A stretch of DNA of 64,000 nt from assembly GCA_963969595.1 (NCBI GenBank), contig OZ018409.1:21608975-21672974 (forward strand). Direction: 5' to 3'. Each line of letters begins with the position of its first letter. The stretch's first letter is position 1. This DNA is from Neckera pumila (lineage: Eukaryota > Streptophyta > Bryopsida > Hypnales > Neckeraceae). Positions 10,348 to 21,392 of the stretch are shown one piece after another. The position numbers and the translations under genes were made by a program. Below the pieces are notes generated by a model. The model was not told where the DNA came from. It ran no database searches and saw only the letters and a list, made by a program, of their open reading frames with translations.

Positions 10348-10535
10348 GTGGAGCTCTACGACGAGCTAAGCCGTAAGCCTCGCTCAAAACCACGGAAGAA
10401 GTTTTTGATTATCACTGACTTATAGATTGACGAGAAGAAGAAAAGAAACAATCTCTCCAAGATCTCCACCCATATGCCTTTGATGACTATGTTCGTCACC
10501 TCCCTGAAGACATTTATGAAGATGAAAGCAAATAA
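10348..10535 (+). pseudogene. Coding-like relic of unknown identity
   Basis: The plus strand reads VELYDELSRKPRSKPRKKF and so on from 10348, reaching an in-frame TAG near 10423. A second frame then gives SLQDLHPYAFDDYVRHLPED and a stop at 10533-10535. Both parts look like genuine protein rather than random translation, and a stop plus a frameshift separate them. It lies beyond the 3' end of the BSD gene on the opposite strand. I do not recognise the family. Confidence 0.3.
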
Positions 10536-10586
10536 GTCAATTTGACATTATTCAGCTAGATTGAATTTAGAAGCTTAGGGAAACCA

Positions 10587-13453
10587 TCAAGGAGATAAGG
10601 AAGTTGGACTGGTCACATCTTCTTTATTCACTGTGAGCCAGTCACCTTCAGGTTTACTTCCACTCGAGGAATCTCCTTGTGAAGCTTGATCACTTGCCCG
10701 ATCGTTGTCACTGTTTAAGTCGCGCTCGACAGGATGAGATCCATCCTGCTCAGAGAAAGTCCTCTCAGATTTAACAACTGTCATAATTGCAACATGAACC
10801 TCAATCCTCTCATAGCAACAGTGAACGAAGGTTGAATACATGAGCTATACATGACCACTCATTGGAGTACCTTTTTCTTGATGCCTTCATCAGCATCATC
10901 TTCCAGATCACTGAAGGACACATCTTCGTCTATACTTACTGCTGCCCCTGAACACACAAAACAAGTTGGCAAAAAACAGTTAAAACGGAAACCACAAGAC
11001 ATGCCACGTAAGCCATCCCACGTAATCACAGGGGCGTGTTCAGACCTCTGTCAGCAGTTTCATTCACATCCTTCCTTTCATCCTCATCAAGCCAAGCATC
11101 TGCATCTGCCTCCTCGTCGTCCAACTTCAACGCTGCAATTGAATCATGTGCTTCTTCCTTGACATCTGATGCAATCGAAGGAATCTCCTGAGAAGAGTCA
11201 GACTTCGGATGAGAAGCATCGGCCAATGACACCTCCTCCATGATGGGCAGGGAAGCAGATTCTGCAGGAGACTTGAGATGCTCCTCATGTGCAACATTTT
11301 CATACGGCAAATGCACCATGTTCAACTCAGTGAGTCCAAGCTCCTCGCGTTCAGAGGAAGTGGGGGCCGTGTCCAAAACTGTAGGTTCCGGCTTTCGAAT
11401 ATGTACCAGTAGCTCTCGAGCTTTTAAAATCTGTAAAATAAAAAATATAATATAAGAAATTGCATTAAACCTAATTTGCAAGCAGGTAGACCCAGCAGAT
11501 AGGCAAGGTAGCTCCGATAGTATACAACCTTCAGGCACAAAAACTGTCAACTTACAAACTTGGATAGACAAGTCGCAACTCGTTACCCTTGAAAGCAAGG
11601 CGCCCTCCTAGTAAGTACCTGAGCTGTGGATAGAAGCTCTGCATCCTCTTTACTGAGGCGAGAGTGTAAAAGCACAAAATAGATCTTCCAAAAGCGAGCA
11701 TCATTGATGAAAGCTGGGCAAAGCTCACGGTGCACTGCTGCCAGCCTAGATGACAGTCCTTTCACAGCTTTCGCGTGCTCCAGTTGTATTTCCGTCATCT
11801 TAAAATCTACAGAATAAGACCGAAAGTAATCCAAGGTGTGACTACCGGTACCAGTTGAATCACGCCGTTACGATTAACTAAAACAAGTTAACTACGTAGT
11901 GTAACGGTAACTTTATTCACAGTTCGTGAGTTCTGGTACTGAATCACAAGGAGAGCCGCATGGTTATGGGTTTAGGTTTTCTTTTTCTTTGGGTTGAAAT
12001 TACCCATACTTCGTCTCATATTCTCTTTCTGTGGCAATTTTATCATGATTCAAATAATTATCTAAGTTCATCCTGCGAAACTCGACTCCTAACTAATGGG
12101 TAATCTGTTAACTTTTGATTAAACTCCAGTCCATCTCGGCAAGGCTGATATATTCTCAAATATTCCTTCACATGTTTAAACACCGCAAGACAGTACCCAC
12201 TTAATGGATTGAACCACATGTCTAAACTGAGGCTTACCATCATTGTCTTCTTCCTCTGGCAATGGAAAATCTAGCCAAGTCTCCGGGTGCATTGCAATGT
12301 TGTCGGCGAAGGCAACTACCTCATCTGTCAATGCCACAGCGTAGTAGTCCTTCCCTGAAATTTCTCCAACTATGTCCCGAGCATAGGGAATGAAACTGGT
12401 AGCAAGTCTAGACAAACCACCAATGCTGCCCGCTAGCGAGCTCTGACCTACAGGCTGCGCATTAACACTCAACCAAAATGAATAGTCTGCAGGCCACTGT
12501 CAGGAATTGCAGAAACTTGACGATTGCAAAGGACATGCTGATTTGTAGATCGTAAATTGACTAAAATATATCTACTACGCTAAATTAATCTAGAATTAAA
12601 TCGATTTCCATAATAGCAATCATCAATGTGCAGCAATTCAAAAATTCTCCAACAGCGGGCATTGCTATTTCTCCCAAAATATACGAACCTTGGGGCGAAT
12701 TTCAGAGTCCATGTCTCCTTCGACACGTCCGCCAAGAACTAAAGGCGACTCTTCTCCACTATCGCTTCTGGGAAGTTTCTCACGAAATGACGACATACTA
12801 ACCAACAGTGGCTTCAGCAACGAACTCAATCCGTTATCTCCATGCAGTCTGTCCCCTGTAAGTGAATTTTCACCAGCGTCATCTTCTACATCTTCATCTT
12901 CATCTTCATCCTGCGTCACAGCTCGAATCACAGTTTGTATTCGCGAAAGGCCAGTGGCCATGGTGCCCTTCAATTCAGCGAAGTCGCTTCGGAACCCTGT
13001 AAGTTTTTCTCCAGATGCACTGGGAGAGCCACTTGCCGACGAATTGCTAATCCCCTCCAAAGTCTTCTGACCTTCCACAAGGTTAGGAGATTCCATTCCG
13101 GCTACTTCCACCACCGATGAAGCCCCCGGGAAATCCTGTTCTTTTGAGACCACACCCACGGCAGCTTGAGGGTCTTCTGATTCTCCAGAGATTGTCATAC
13201 TATCTGACACTATTTGAGGAGTCTTGGTGTGCTTCGGAGATTCCACCTGAGCGGCGGGAGGAGGAGCCAAAAAAGATGCCACGCCCCATAACTGTCGGGT
13301 TAGATTCTTGGTTAGTTCAGAGAACTCATCGGTGACGCCCTTGGCCTCCTGACTCGGGCTCTCTCCGTGTTCATCTTGTTCTCTTTTGCCGGATCTGCCC
13401 TGCTCTGGCGAGGGTGCTGCAGAACGAGAGAAAGAACTGGAAAACCAAGACAT
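10587..13453 (-). CDS. BSD-domain-containing protein, six exons
   Basis: The inferred gene has exons 13453-12689, 12454-12238, 11806-11619, 11430-11046, 10947-10871 and 10745-10587, about 596 codons. All junctions are GT-AG and phases agree. I chose the ATG at 13453 over an in-frame one 33 bp upstream because plant family members begin MSW. Residues 1-255 are a low-complexity, serine- and acid-rich N-terminus with an EDEDEDVEDD run. Residues of about 290-390 hold the BSD region: the NIAMHPETWLDFPLPEEE lead-in, then the domain with its hallmark FW (366-367) and YF (370-371). The C-terminus has an acidic segment, DVSFSDLEDD, and ends near GDWLTV, as I recall from plant BSD proteins of unknown precise role. 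BSD domains occur in TFIIH p62 and synapse-associated-type proteins; function here is not known. The second exon's acceptor could lie about 29 bp upstream, and the donor ending exon 4 is the least certain junction. Confidence 0.85.
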
Positions 13454-14294
13454 TGCGCGTCCTCTACTCAGCTTGACAGATCCCAATGATTGTAGAAATT
13501 TATGCTACAATGCTATAAGCCCATCGTAATCTTAGCTACACGGTTTCTTGAAGGCAAAGGCCATACGTGGCAGCAGTGGAGAGCGTGACTGATGAGAAGC
13601 AGAAAATTATGGCCTGAAGTAGGCTCAAACGCCGGTCCAGTTGTGCCAATTTGAAGCAGCAACCAAAGTTAAGATGACATCAGTTTTTTCAACTCAACTG
13701 CTGCATAAGGAAAAATTATAGTCAGATACAACAAACGAAAGCCCAAGGCATAACCAAACAAACACTTCCTCCGCAAATACCCCCGACCATACAAGCATAA
13801 AACCAAGGTCTCTTAGATATACAATTCCCAAAACTATAATAGTGGACAACTTGGGTTTTGCTTGCAACTTTCGGCATCCCTCTGCAGAGACATTGCATAG
13901 AGACTCATCGAAGAAGACGTTATGTAACGAACAATAGAGGGGGACAGGGAAGTAAACGGGACGAGGATACCCAGTTATGGTACATTCAAAAGTAAGGTCA
14001 CATTGAATTTCCAACAACAGCCCTACTTCTCAGTAACGTGCAATAATCATACACACAAATATAAATACACACCGATGTATAAACCAATTTTCATCGTATC
14101 AAGCAAAAGTAAGTACATACTTTCCTGCTAGTTGGAAGATCCTGCTAGTTGGCAGCAAGTACTAACATGTGACATCGATCCACAAAGAACGCAATGATAG
14201 CCACATTAAAAAAAATATGTGAATGCAAACATTCTGCGCGCGCGGATGAAAGTCCAACTCACCTTATAAGACTGCGATTCGTCTTGTCAGCATC
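13454..14294. other. Intergenic and presumed untranslated sequence
   Basis: This 840-bp gap lies between the start of the BSD gene and the stop of the next minus-strand gene. It should hold the BSD promoter and leader and the 3' untranslated region of the upstream gene. The ORF at 13694-14017 (minus) shows no family features and is probably untranslated. Confidence 0.4.
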
Positions 14295-14504
14295 TCAACG
14301 GAACAGACCTTCGATCTTCTCCAGCTCCTTCACGACGGCTTCGTTTCCTGTTCATGCCAACCATATACCATTTCACTCTCTCATATTCCAAACCAATTTT
14401 AATTCCATCAGTGGAAATCCTCTCATTCCTGATTCATCGAATAAAAATAAGTGTCATGATAGCTCACGGATATCTGCTTCAGAAATCCCTTGGAATCTGC
14501 TCAT
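14295..14504 (-). CDS. Terminal exons of an unrecognised small minus-strand gene
   Basis: Two segments join in phase. The first ends at 14468 with a GTGAGC donor and reads RFQGISEADIR across the junction. The second, 14347-14295, follows a CAG acceptor and reads NEAVVKELEKIEGLFR then TGA. Together they give a charged helical C-terminus. The upstream segment either starts at the in-frame ATG at 14504, giving a 29-codon peptide, or at a TGAGCAG acceptor (14497), which would need further exons to the right that I could not place. The splice fit and the amphipathic EAVVKELEKIEGLF helix argue for a real gene end. I cannot name it. Confidence 0.4.
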
Positions 14505-14851
14505 TTTAAAACAGTCATTCGCCATTCAAAGGTAACATAAACAATGCAATCAGTGTTCTAATCAGGCTTCGCGATTGACGACGATGTCCAGAATACGTAA
14601 GACTACTCATGGCAATTCCACCACAAGCAGAATTCTTGGAGTCACAAGGTCTTGGTGAGCTAGCTACGTGCCTACGTTAGGCGAATATAAAAGCAACAAA
14701 ACGGATATAAACGCAATTGAAAATGGCAACGTGACACGATCACATGAAACGCATCATTGCACGAGATCGAATATCGAAGATGAAAGCTATTACTCACTTA
14801 GGCTGGCTGAAGCTCACCTGCGCCCTAGAAGGAAGGATTGCTATCGGCTAG

Positions 14852-15290
14852 GTAGCCACGACGTACATTTACCGTGATTCTTACGAAACACGTGAGAAAC
14901 CCCCCGATTGAAATGGTACAAGGATAAAGCAGCAAATCCCGACACAGGCAATACACAAACTTCCTCAAAATCTCATTCACGCTCAAATTAAATTCTACCA
15001 GAGCTAGAATACTACGCGTCAAAACACTAATTCTGCCAGAAACGGCCGAAACCATTCTTGTGAATTCTTCACTAGCCCCGACGTGCATTTATCGTGATTC
15101 TCACTATCACGCGTAAACAAGAGCGATAAAAAGAAAACGATTAAAACAACAACCACGCAGCAGTAAATCCCGACGCAGGCAACACTCTCTCCCAAACTCT
15201 CTTTCATCTCCAAATCAGTTTTTCTCATACCACGTACCACGGCTAGGGCTTTCACAAACGACGAACGCCAATTTAAAAAAATTCACAAGC
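14852..15290. repeat. Diverged tandem duplication, period about 220 bp
   Basis: A segment starting ACGTACATTTACCGTGATTC near 14859 recurs as ACGTGCATTTATCGTGATTC near 15079. The copies share AGCAGyAAATCCCGACrCAGGCAA and a following CTC-rich tract. The region lies upstream of the minus-strand terminal exons, where introns or a leader would be expected, and is probably non-coding. Confidence 0.65.
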
Positions 15291-15563
15291 AGATCAACAA
15301 AAGCCAGAAGGCGCACCCTTGCAAATGCCTTTTAGAAAGCCCCGAACCCTCACCAACGACAACACCAAGAACCTCTCCTCCTCGCCAATTTCAAAGACGG
15401 TTCACAGATCTCCGGAGACGTGCACGTGAAGGGAACGGTGGCATAGCAGAGAAATGCAAATTCCAAGAAAGTGATATTTCCAGAGCTAATAATAAGTTAA
15501 GGCGCCATGTACGGAGCATGACGATACGACGTCAAGAGAGCTTTTCACCGCACAATTCAGAAA

Positions 15564-15776
15564 ATGGAACCGCAAATATATAGCATGATTCGAGAATTGG
15601 AGGACAAGGCTTACGAAGAATTCCGCCAAAAGAGATTATATTCTTGTGCGCCCGATCGCAGACTCGAACTTCCGAATGACGAGGGCACGGAATTAAGCTT
15701 AGAGCTTCAACTGCTTCAATCCGGCGCGAGATTGAGAGAGAGAAACCGGAAGAGGGAGAGCAGGCAGATGCGGTGA
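15564..15776 (+). CDS. Small hypothetical ORF, charged
   Basis: A 70-codon ORF starts MEPQIYSMIRELEDKAYEEF and continues acidic and basic to an arginine-rich end (RERNRKRESRQMR). The composition suggests a soluble helical protein, and the region is more GC-rich than its surroundings. The minus strand is also open here (15813-15532), with a CT-rich tract typical of plant leaders, so this may instead be the 5' region of a minus-strand gene. No homologue comes to mind. Confidence 0.25.
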   Translation: MEPQIYSMIRELEDKAYEEFRQKRLYSCAPDRRLELPNDEGTELSLELQLLQSGARLRERNRKRESRQMR

Positions 15777-16081
15777 TTGCGGGCAGCGCCTTCGTCGCGG
15801 ATTGCGACCACATGGGAGCGATGGGGGCGTAGAATGGCCGGGGGCTCGAGAGTCAGCAGGCAAGGTCGGAGGAAAGAGGAGCCTTAGGGCGGAAGCATGG
15901 CGGAAGCAGAAGAATTCCAGGGCGAGGCGAAACGAGCGTCCGATTTCATTCATCCATTTGGGGAGTCCGTTTTTCGTCGAGGGCTCATCCACGGCGTCGG
16001 AAGCGTGTTAGCATGTTTGTTGCCTTGTCATTTTGGGGGGCCTCGTGGTGTCAAATTTCACTGTTTCAAATAAAATCTCTA

Positions 16082-16184
16082 CACAAAATAGTGAAATTAG
16101 GTTGCCCCACACTAATTTCTCATATCTAACACTTTCAGACATGGTCAACTATAGTCTGGAGCAACCTAATTTCACTATTTTGTG
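16082..16184. mobile_element. Short TA-flanked MITE with perfect 23-bp or longer inverted ends
   Basis: CACAAAATAGTGAAATTAGG and four further bases at 16082-16105 are matched exactly by the reverse complement at 16161-16184. TA lies outside each end (16080-16081 and 16185-16186). The 103-bp size, TA duplication and long perfect arms fit a Stowaway or mariner-like MITE. The perfect arms suggest recent origin or conversion. Confidence 0.8.
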
Positions 16185-16186
16185 TA

Positions 16187-17808
16187 CATTACTCTTTGCC
16201 AAATAAAAGCAGTCTTTTTTTGGAAAAAAATTCATTTCTATTTTATGTAGGAATGAAGTTGTCAAAATTGGATGAAAAAGTGCATGCATACAATTGAAAA
16301 GTGTTTTTTTTGGTCTGGAGGATGGATGAGTAGAGAAATATGACGTTTCATCAAATTGTCTCTAAAAGGTAAAAGAAAAGGCAAGTAGAAGCTGGTTGAA
16401 AGAGGATGGGAGATCTAATCTACTAGAAGAAAAACATGTCCACCACAATCAGCCATATGCAACTTATAAGTGTCCTACACAACTATCCTCCAACTGTAAT
16501 TTTCTCTATTTGCACCGACTTCGATGTGTACATTGTTGTAGTTGCAAAGTCGTTGTAAGGTAGTCTGCTCTAAAAGTGACTGCGTTCTAAATGCGACCCC
16601 TATCTGGGAAGGATTGACATGTTGCTTGAAATATCTTCTACTATCAATGATGAGTTAGATAGGCTTAAATGGTCGCTTTAAGAGCATACTACCTTAGAAT
16701 GAAATGTTGGATTATAGAATTGTAACAGAGTAGTCATTCCAAATGAACGTGAAGAATTCTACATCTACTGTTCATTAGAATTGTCGATGTGGACAACTCT
16801 ACATTTTGTAAAGTCCACTCTGTCAAAGCCTAGTTGCATATTACCAAAATTTGATTACAATTTCACTAGAAAACAACTATAGTTCAACTAGGAAACAACT
16901 GGAATTTGACCAGAAAACAACTACAATGGCAACTACAAATCAACTCACAAACAATTACAAAACAACTACAAGAAAACTACTCACGCAATTAAAAAACAAC
17001 TATAATACAACTAAAAAATGACAAGATGGCAACTAAAAAACAACTAAAAAATGATTGGAAACTAGTACAGATCAACTATAGTATGACTTAGAAATGACTA
17101 CTAAACAATAAGATTTGACTACAAAACAACTATAGTTAGAGTTATTAGTTGAAATGTTGTGAAACTTGTTATTTATCAACTAGAATTGAACAACCTTTTT
17201 TTGCTATCATCTTGTGGCTGCAATTCACCATGTATTTTTTTGTTGCATGACATGTAAAAGACGCAATGTATCATTTCCCTACATCAAGTTCATTTTGTTT
17301 CAAAATGACACTTTAAAACACCAAATAATGGCTAATATGTTGTATAAGAAAATTTATCCATAATCGGTCATGCAACACTTCATTTCTAATTGCTTTTTTC
17401 TTTTATAAATGGCGGAAAATTGCAAACATTTGTATATGAATTCATTTTGAATTAAAAAATAGTGCAAAGACAGTTTTAAACTTTAGAACAATAAAATGGT
17501 ATTTGAATTACAAAGGTCTCAATATCTTGAAGATGCTAAGAAACTGTCTTCTACAGATAAATCTATGGCTTTGATCAAAGATGGAATAGTCGGAAGAGGA
17601 GGCACATCCTCTGAAGCAGTCAAACTAGAAGCTTAAACAGTGATGTTGACAAATACATCTGATGTGTCTACAAATCTCTATCGAGCACAAGTTTTTTTTT
17701 ATGTAATACTACTTTCAATCTTCTTTCCTTTCATCATCTAGAAAACAATATTTTTATAACATATTTTCATATTCGACATATACAATGAAGATGGACGAAA
17801 TTTAAAGA
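16187..17808. other. Intergenic sequence with CAACTA-rich segment
   Basis: Between 16840 and 17160 the sequence is dominated by imperfect repeats of the type AACAACTAnAA, with no regular period. The rest is AT-rich, with no ORF or terminal repeats that I can identify. Confidence 0.5.
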
Positions 17809-18086
17809 CATTAGGGGACATTTGAGGCTTCTAGAAGACTGCGAGTTCTCCTGCATTCCCAAACTACTTGGAACACAAGGGAAGCAACTGGCTAACATGG
17901 TCGGCACCGTGCTTCGTCATTTTTTGAAATAAAAAAAAAATTTGCTCAGAATGATAGTTGGGGATTTTTTTTTGTTTTTTTAGAAAAAAAAAAATCTGAC
18001 AGCCCGTACCGACTATTCACAGAATCAGGATAGTACTAGGAACGAGCCTAAAACAGTCTTTTAGAGGCCTCAAATGTCCTCTAATG
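17809..18086. mobile_element. MITE of the CATTAG...GAGGC family
   Basis: The left end reads CATTAGgGGACATTTGAGGC and continues tTCTAgAAGACTG. The right end (reverse-complemented) is CATTAGaGGACATTTGAGGC and continues cTCTAaAAGACTG. These are inverted repeats of about 33 bp with only three or four mismatches. AGA flanks both ends (17806-17808, 18087-18089), a 3-bp target duplication. The 278-bp element has A- and T-runs in its centre and codes for nothing. Three-base duplications are typical of PIF/Harbinger and CACTA elements; the termini do not decide between them. Confidence 0.75.
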
Positions 18087-18089
18087 AGA

Positions 18090-20815
18090 TGCAAGAAAAA
18101 TGTCAAAAAAAATGTTCTTTCCAATTTCTCTTTGAAAATTTGTTCATAACTTTTGATAGACTTGAAATCTTAAATAGAATTTTGGAGATAAAAGGTTGTT
18201 TGTTTTTCCAACTTTTCATGGTTCAAAGTTTTAAAAAGAAAAACAGTCTACTATGCCTAAATGCAATTTGAAATTTTATTTTAATATAATTCCTATTATT
18301 TATATAACCCATATTGTTTGTCATACCTCCTATCATCCCACTTGTATAAATATCTCGTCTTCTTATCACTCTATAATCACATTAAGTGGCCTTTGGTCCA
18401 ATGTGGTGAGTATTATATGATATATGGTGTATTTTGTATGGTGTATTTTGTATGGTGTATTATACATGGTGTATGATGTACTATGTATGACATGTTGTAT
18501 AGGACATTATGAGTCACAAATGAGTTGTAAGACACTTGTATGTGGTTGACTACAACTTGCAAATAAGTTGCACAAATGTATCATTAAGATGTATAGGAGG
18601 TAAAATGTAGTTGCAAACAAGTTGCACACATGATTCACGAGTCACAAATAAGTTGCAAAAAAGTTGCATAGGACCTATAAAGTAATCATTGAAGTTGTAG
18701 AGAAGTCATAACCTAGTCGACCAGTTGGTAAAAAATGACAAATATGTTGTAAATGAGTCGCAAACTACTTACGGCTACATTGTCCCATAGTCCCACATAT
18801 ACCTAAAGCAATTGCAAAGTAGTTGAAGGTAAGTTGAAATGAAGTTGCAAACCGATCGCATCAAAGTCGTAATAAAGTCACAAACAAGTTGCAACTTAAT
18901 TACCAACCTTAAGCGGCAGTGAATACCACGTAAGCAACCACGTCATAAAGCATATCGATGAAGTTCCAAGTAAGCTGCCAAATGAGAAACAATCCATTTT
19001 GCCTTGCAACTACGATGCAACTAAAAAACTTGTCCACAGCAACTAGAGGCCTCCAGAATATCACCAGTTGCAAACCTCCCATACAATTCAAAACCAATTG
19101 CTTTTTGTAGTTGCAAAACCCATCTTTTTCTTCTAATGATCCCATCCTTACTCCAAATCATATTCTCCTAGAAATATATGTAAAAATTTGTCTCCTATAT
19201 TATGGATGGTGTATTGGTGTACAAAGTATATCTCTTAGTGTCTCCTAGCTAATTTAGGTCTTCAATTCAATGATTCAATATGGGGTCATTGATAAAAGTA
19301 ATGGTATAATATCCAACGCAAGTATTTCAATGTTTTGAACTTCTTTCCTTTAAAATTTGATTTTGACATTCAAAATGATTTCTTTTGCATTTGAGCAAAA
19401 CTGACAAAATGAAGCTTCTGAAGTATAATTTGTATTGCATTTGGAAATTTTGAAAAATTTCCCAAAATAAGCATTTTAGTGAAGTTTGAAGTTGAATATC
19501 TATAGCCACATTTCTAAATATAGAATGATACAAAAAAATTCTCTATATTATAATGCTCTTCTCTATAATATACTTTTATTCTAAGAAAATTTAGATTTTT
19601 TGCACATAATTTCTATTTTATATGAATTTTCTTCATTTTTTTTCAAAAATGAATAGTAATTTGAAATTTTCACAAAAGAATTTGAAAATTTTAAGACAAC
19701 TATTCAAAACGTGATTTCATGTTTGAAAAATAAAACAAAAAAAACACTTATAAATAGAAAAGAAATGGAAGACACCAAGTGAAATACTTTTCAATTTGAC
19801 AACATGGTCATAGGTTTTGTCCTCTAGAGATTAAATTATGGGACGCAATCCAATACTCTCATAAATAGATGTTGTATAAAAAAGACAAGCCTATTACCAC
19901 CTTGATGAGCAATCTAAATATTTTGGGGCCAACTCAGAGGAGCACATATTTTTTAAAGATGTGTGCTTGTTTAACAAATCAAACCCAAGTGGAATTATAA
20001 TTTTCCAATTAAAATTTGAATTTTTGAAGTATTGTAGTTTGCTCTAAACTGACAAAGCTAATTATAGAGTGGAATCATGAACATCCTCTAAACAACCCAT
20101 AACCACTCTCCCATGTATCCAATGGTACTCAATTGTATACTATTAAAGGATTGATACCATATATCCCATAATACTTAAGTGTTCACCATTAAAGGATTGA
20201 CATATTATCCATTGTTGACATTTATGCAATGATGTTGTCAAAAAATGAACAAATTTGGATGAATTTCTAAATGGAATTAGGGCCAAAAGTAGGATGACGG
20301 AATTAGGCAACAAACAAAAATGGATTAGCTTACCTTATCTTAAGCAAGAAATTTAGAAAAGGGTTGCAATTAGGTGTAAAGGTAGTTTGCTTTGAAAGCA
20401 CCCATATTCTAAAAGCAATCATGACACAATGGAACATTTTGCTTTCTTCAATATACCAAGGATGTACATTTCAAGAGGTGGTCGCTTTTAGTGACTAATG
20501 CATTTCAACTTCAAAAATTTGTAACAAATTCCACAAAAGTCCAAAAAATATGAAATGACTTAGGTTAGATGCCAAAAATTTACTGGAAATTGCTTCAAGG
20601 AGTTTAGCTTCCCCCAAAAGGCAATCCATTCTTAAATGGTTGCTTTAAGAGCAGACCAAAGTACCTTACCTTAGCAAATCAGGGCCATGGACTCACAAAA
20701 CATGCCAGTTTATTGAGCAAGATGTGGTCGAAGCTAAGAAGTTATAGCCCGTATTGGCAGCTATGGCATTTCAGTCACAGTTTATCATTCACAGATTTTC
20801 ATCAGTTTGCGTTTC
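18090..20815. other. Repeat-rich intergenic sequence
   Basis: TGTATGGTGTATT-type repeats lie at 18420-18480. An irregular array of AAGTTGCAnACAAGTTGCA-like words covers about 18500-18900. The remainder to 20.8 kb is AT-rich, with no recognisable ORF. The GTTG-rich array is roughly the reverse complement in character of the CAACTA-rich segment at 16840-17160. Confidence 0.5.
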
Positions 20816-21200
20816 CCTGACTTCGGTCACCTGGGAGCCAAAGCGACTGGAAACTTATTGAAACATATAGAGATACCAGAAAGTTATGCAAAGACACAAA
20901 ATGATACAGTATCAAGTGCAGCTGAGACTGACACCAGCAAAACCAGTAAAAACCGATGAACTCCACATTTCAGGGAGTCAGCCTATGGAAGAATTTGTCA
21001 GCATACATTCCAGTCTTGAGTCCAGTTCAGACTCCCGGTGCACTAATGAAGCTTTTCTAGATGACGATGTTGAACAAAAAATACCCTCAATGAAGAGCAG
21101 TGCAAGCCCTTGGTAAAATTAACCAACTCCTGAAACTCTCTTTCTAATGCAGATACCTGTGCCATCAACTCCATATCTCAATGGAGCCAGACGCCTGCTT
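20816..21200. pseudogene. Coding-like relic, strand uncertain
   Basis: On the plus strand one frame reads GHLGAKATGNLLKHIEIPES from about 20820 to a TGA near 20960. A second frame then continues TDELHISGSQPMEEFVSIHS and so on to a stop at 21114-21116. These could be joined by a frameshift. The minus strand also shows a coiled-coil-like MELMAQVSALEREFQEL near 21175-21125. I cannot choose between them or name a family. It lies just beyond the 3' end of the kinesin gene. Confidence 0.25.
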
Positions 21201-21392
21201 TTTCTCACATGCCCACAGCCTTGATTGACAGAATGGCAACCAGGAAGGGAAAAGGAAAAGATGATGTAGGAACAAATTTTACACCTAAATTTTATATCAC
21301 TCGTGATATCTTTCTCTATCCTAATTATACAACACTTTCAGACGTCACATCCCCTCCCCCCCAAAATCAGAACACAAAATGGTGACGACCCC

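Noticed and set aside
12690..13335. Plus-strand ORFs opposite BSD exon 1
   Set aside because: Antisense to a well-supported exon; serine-rich translation arises from the acidic coding strand.
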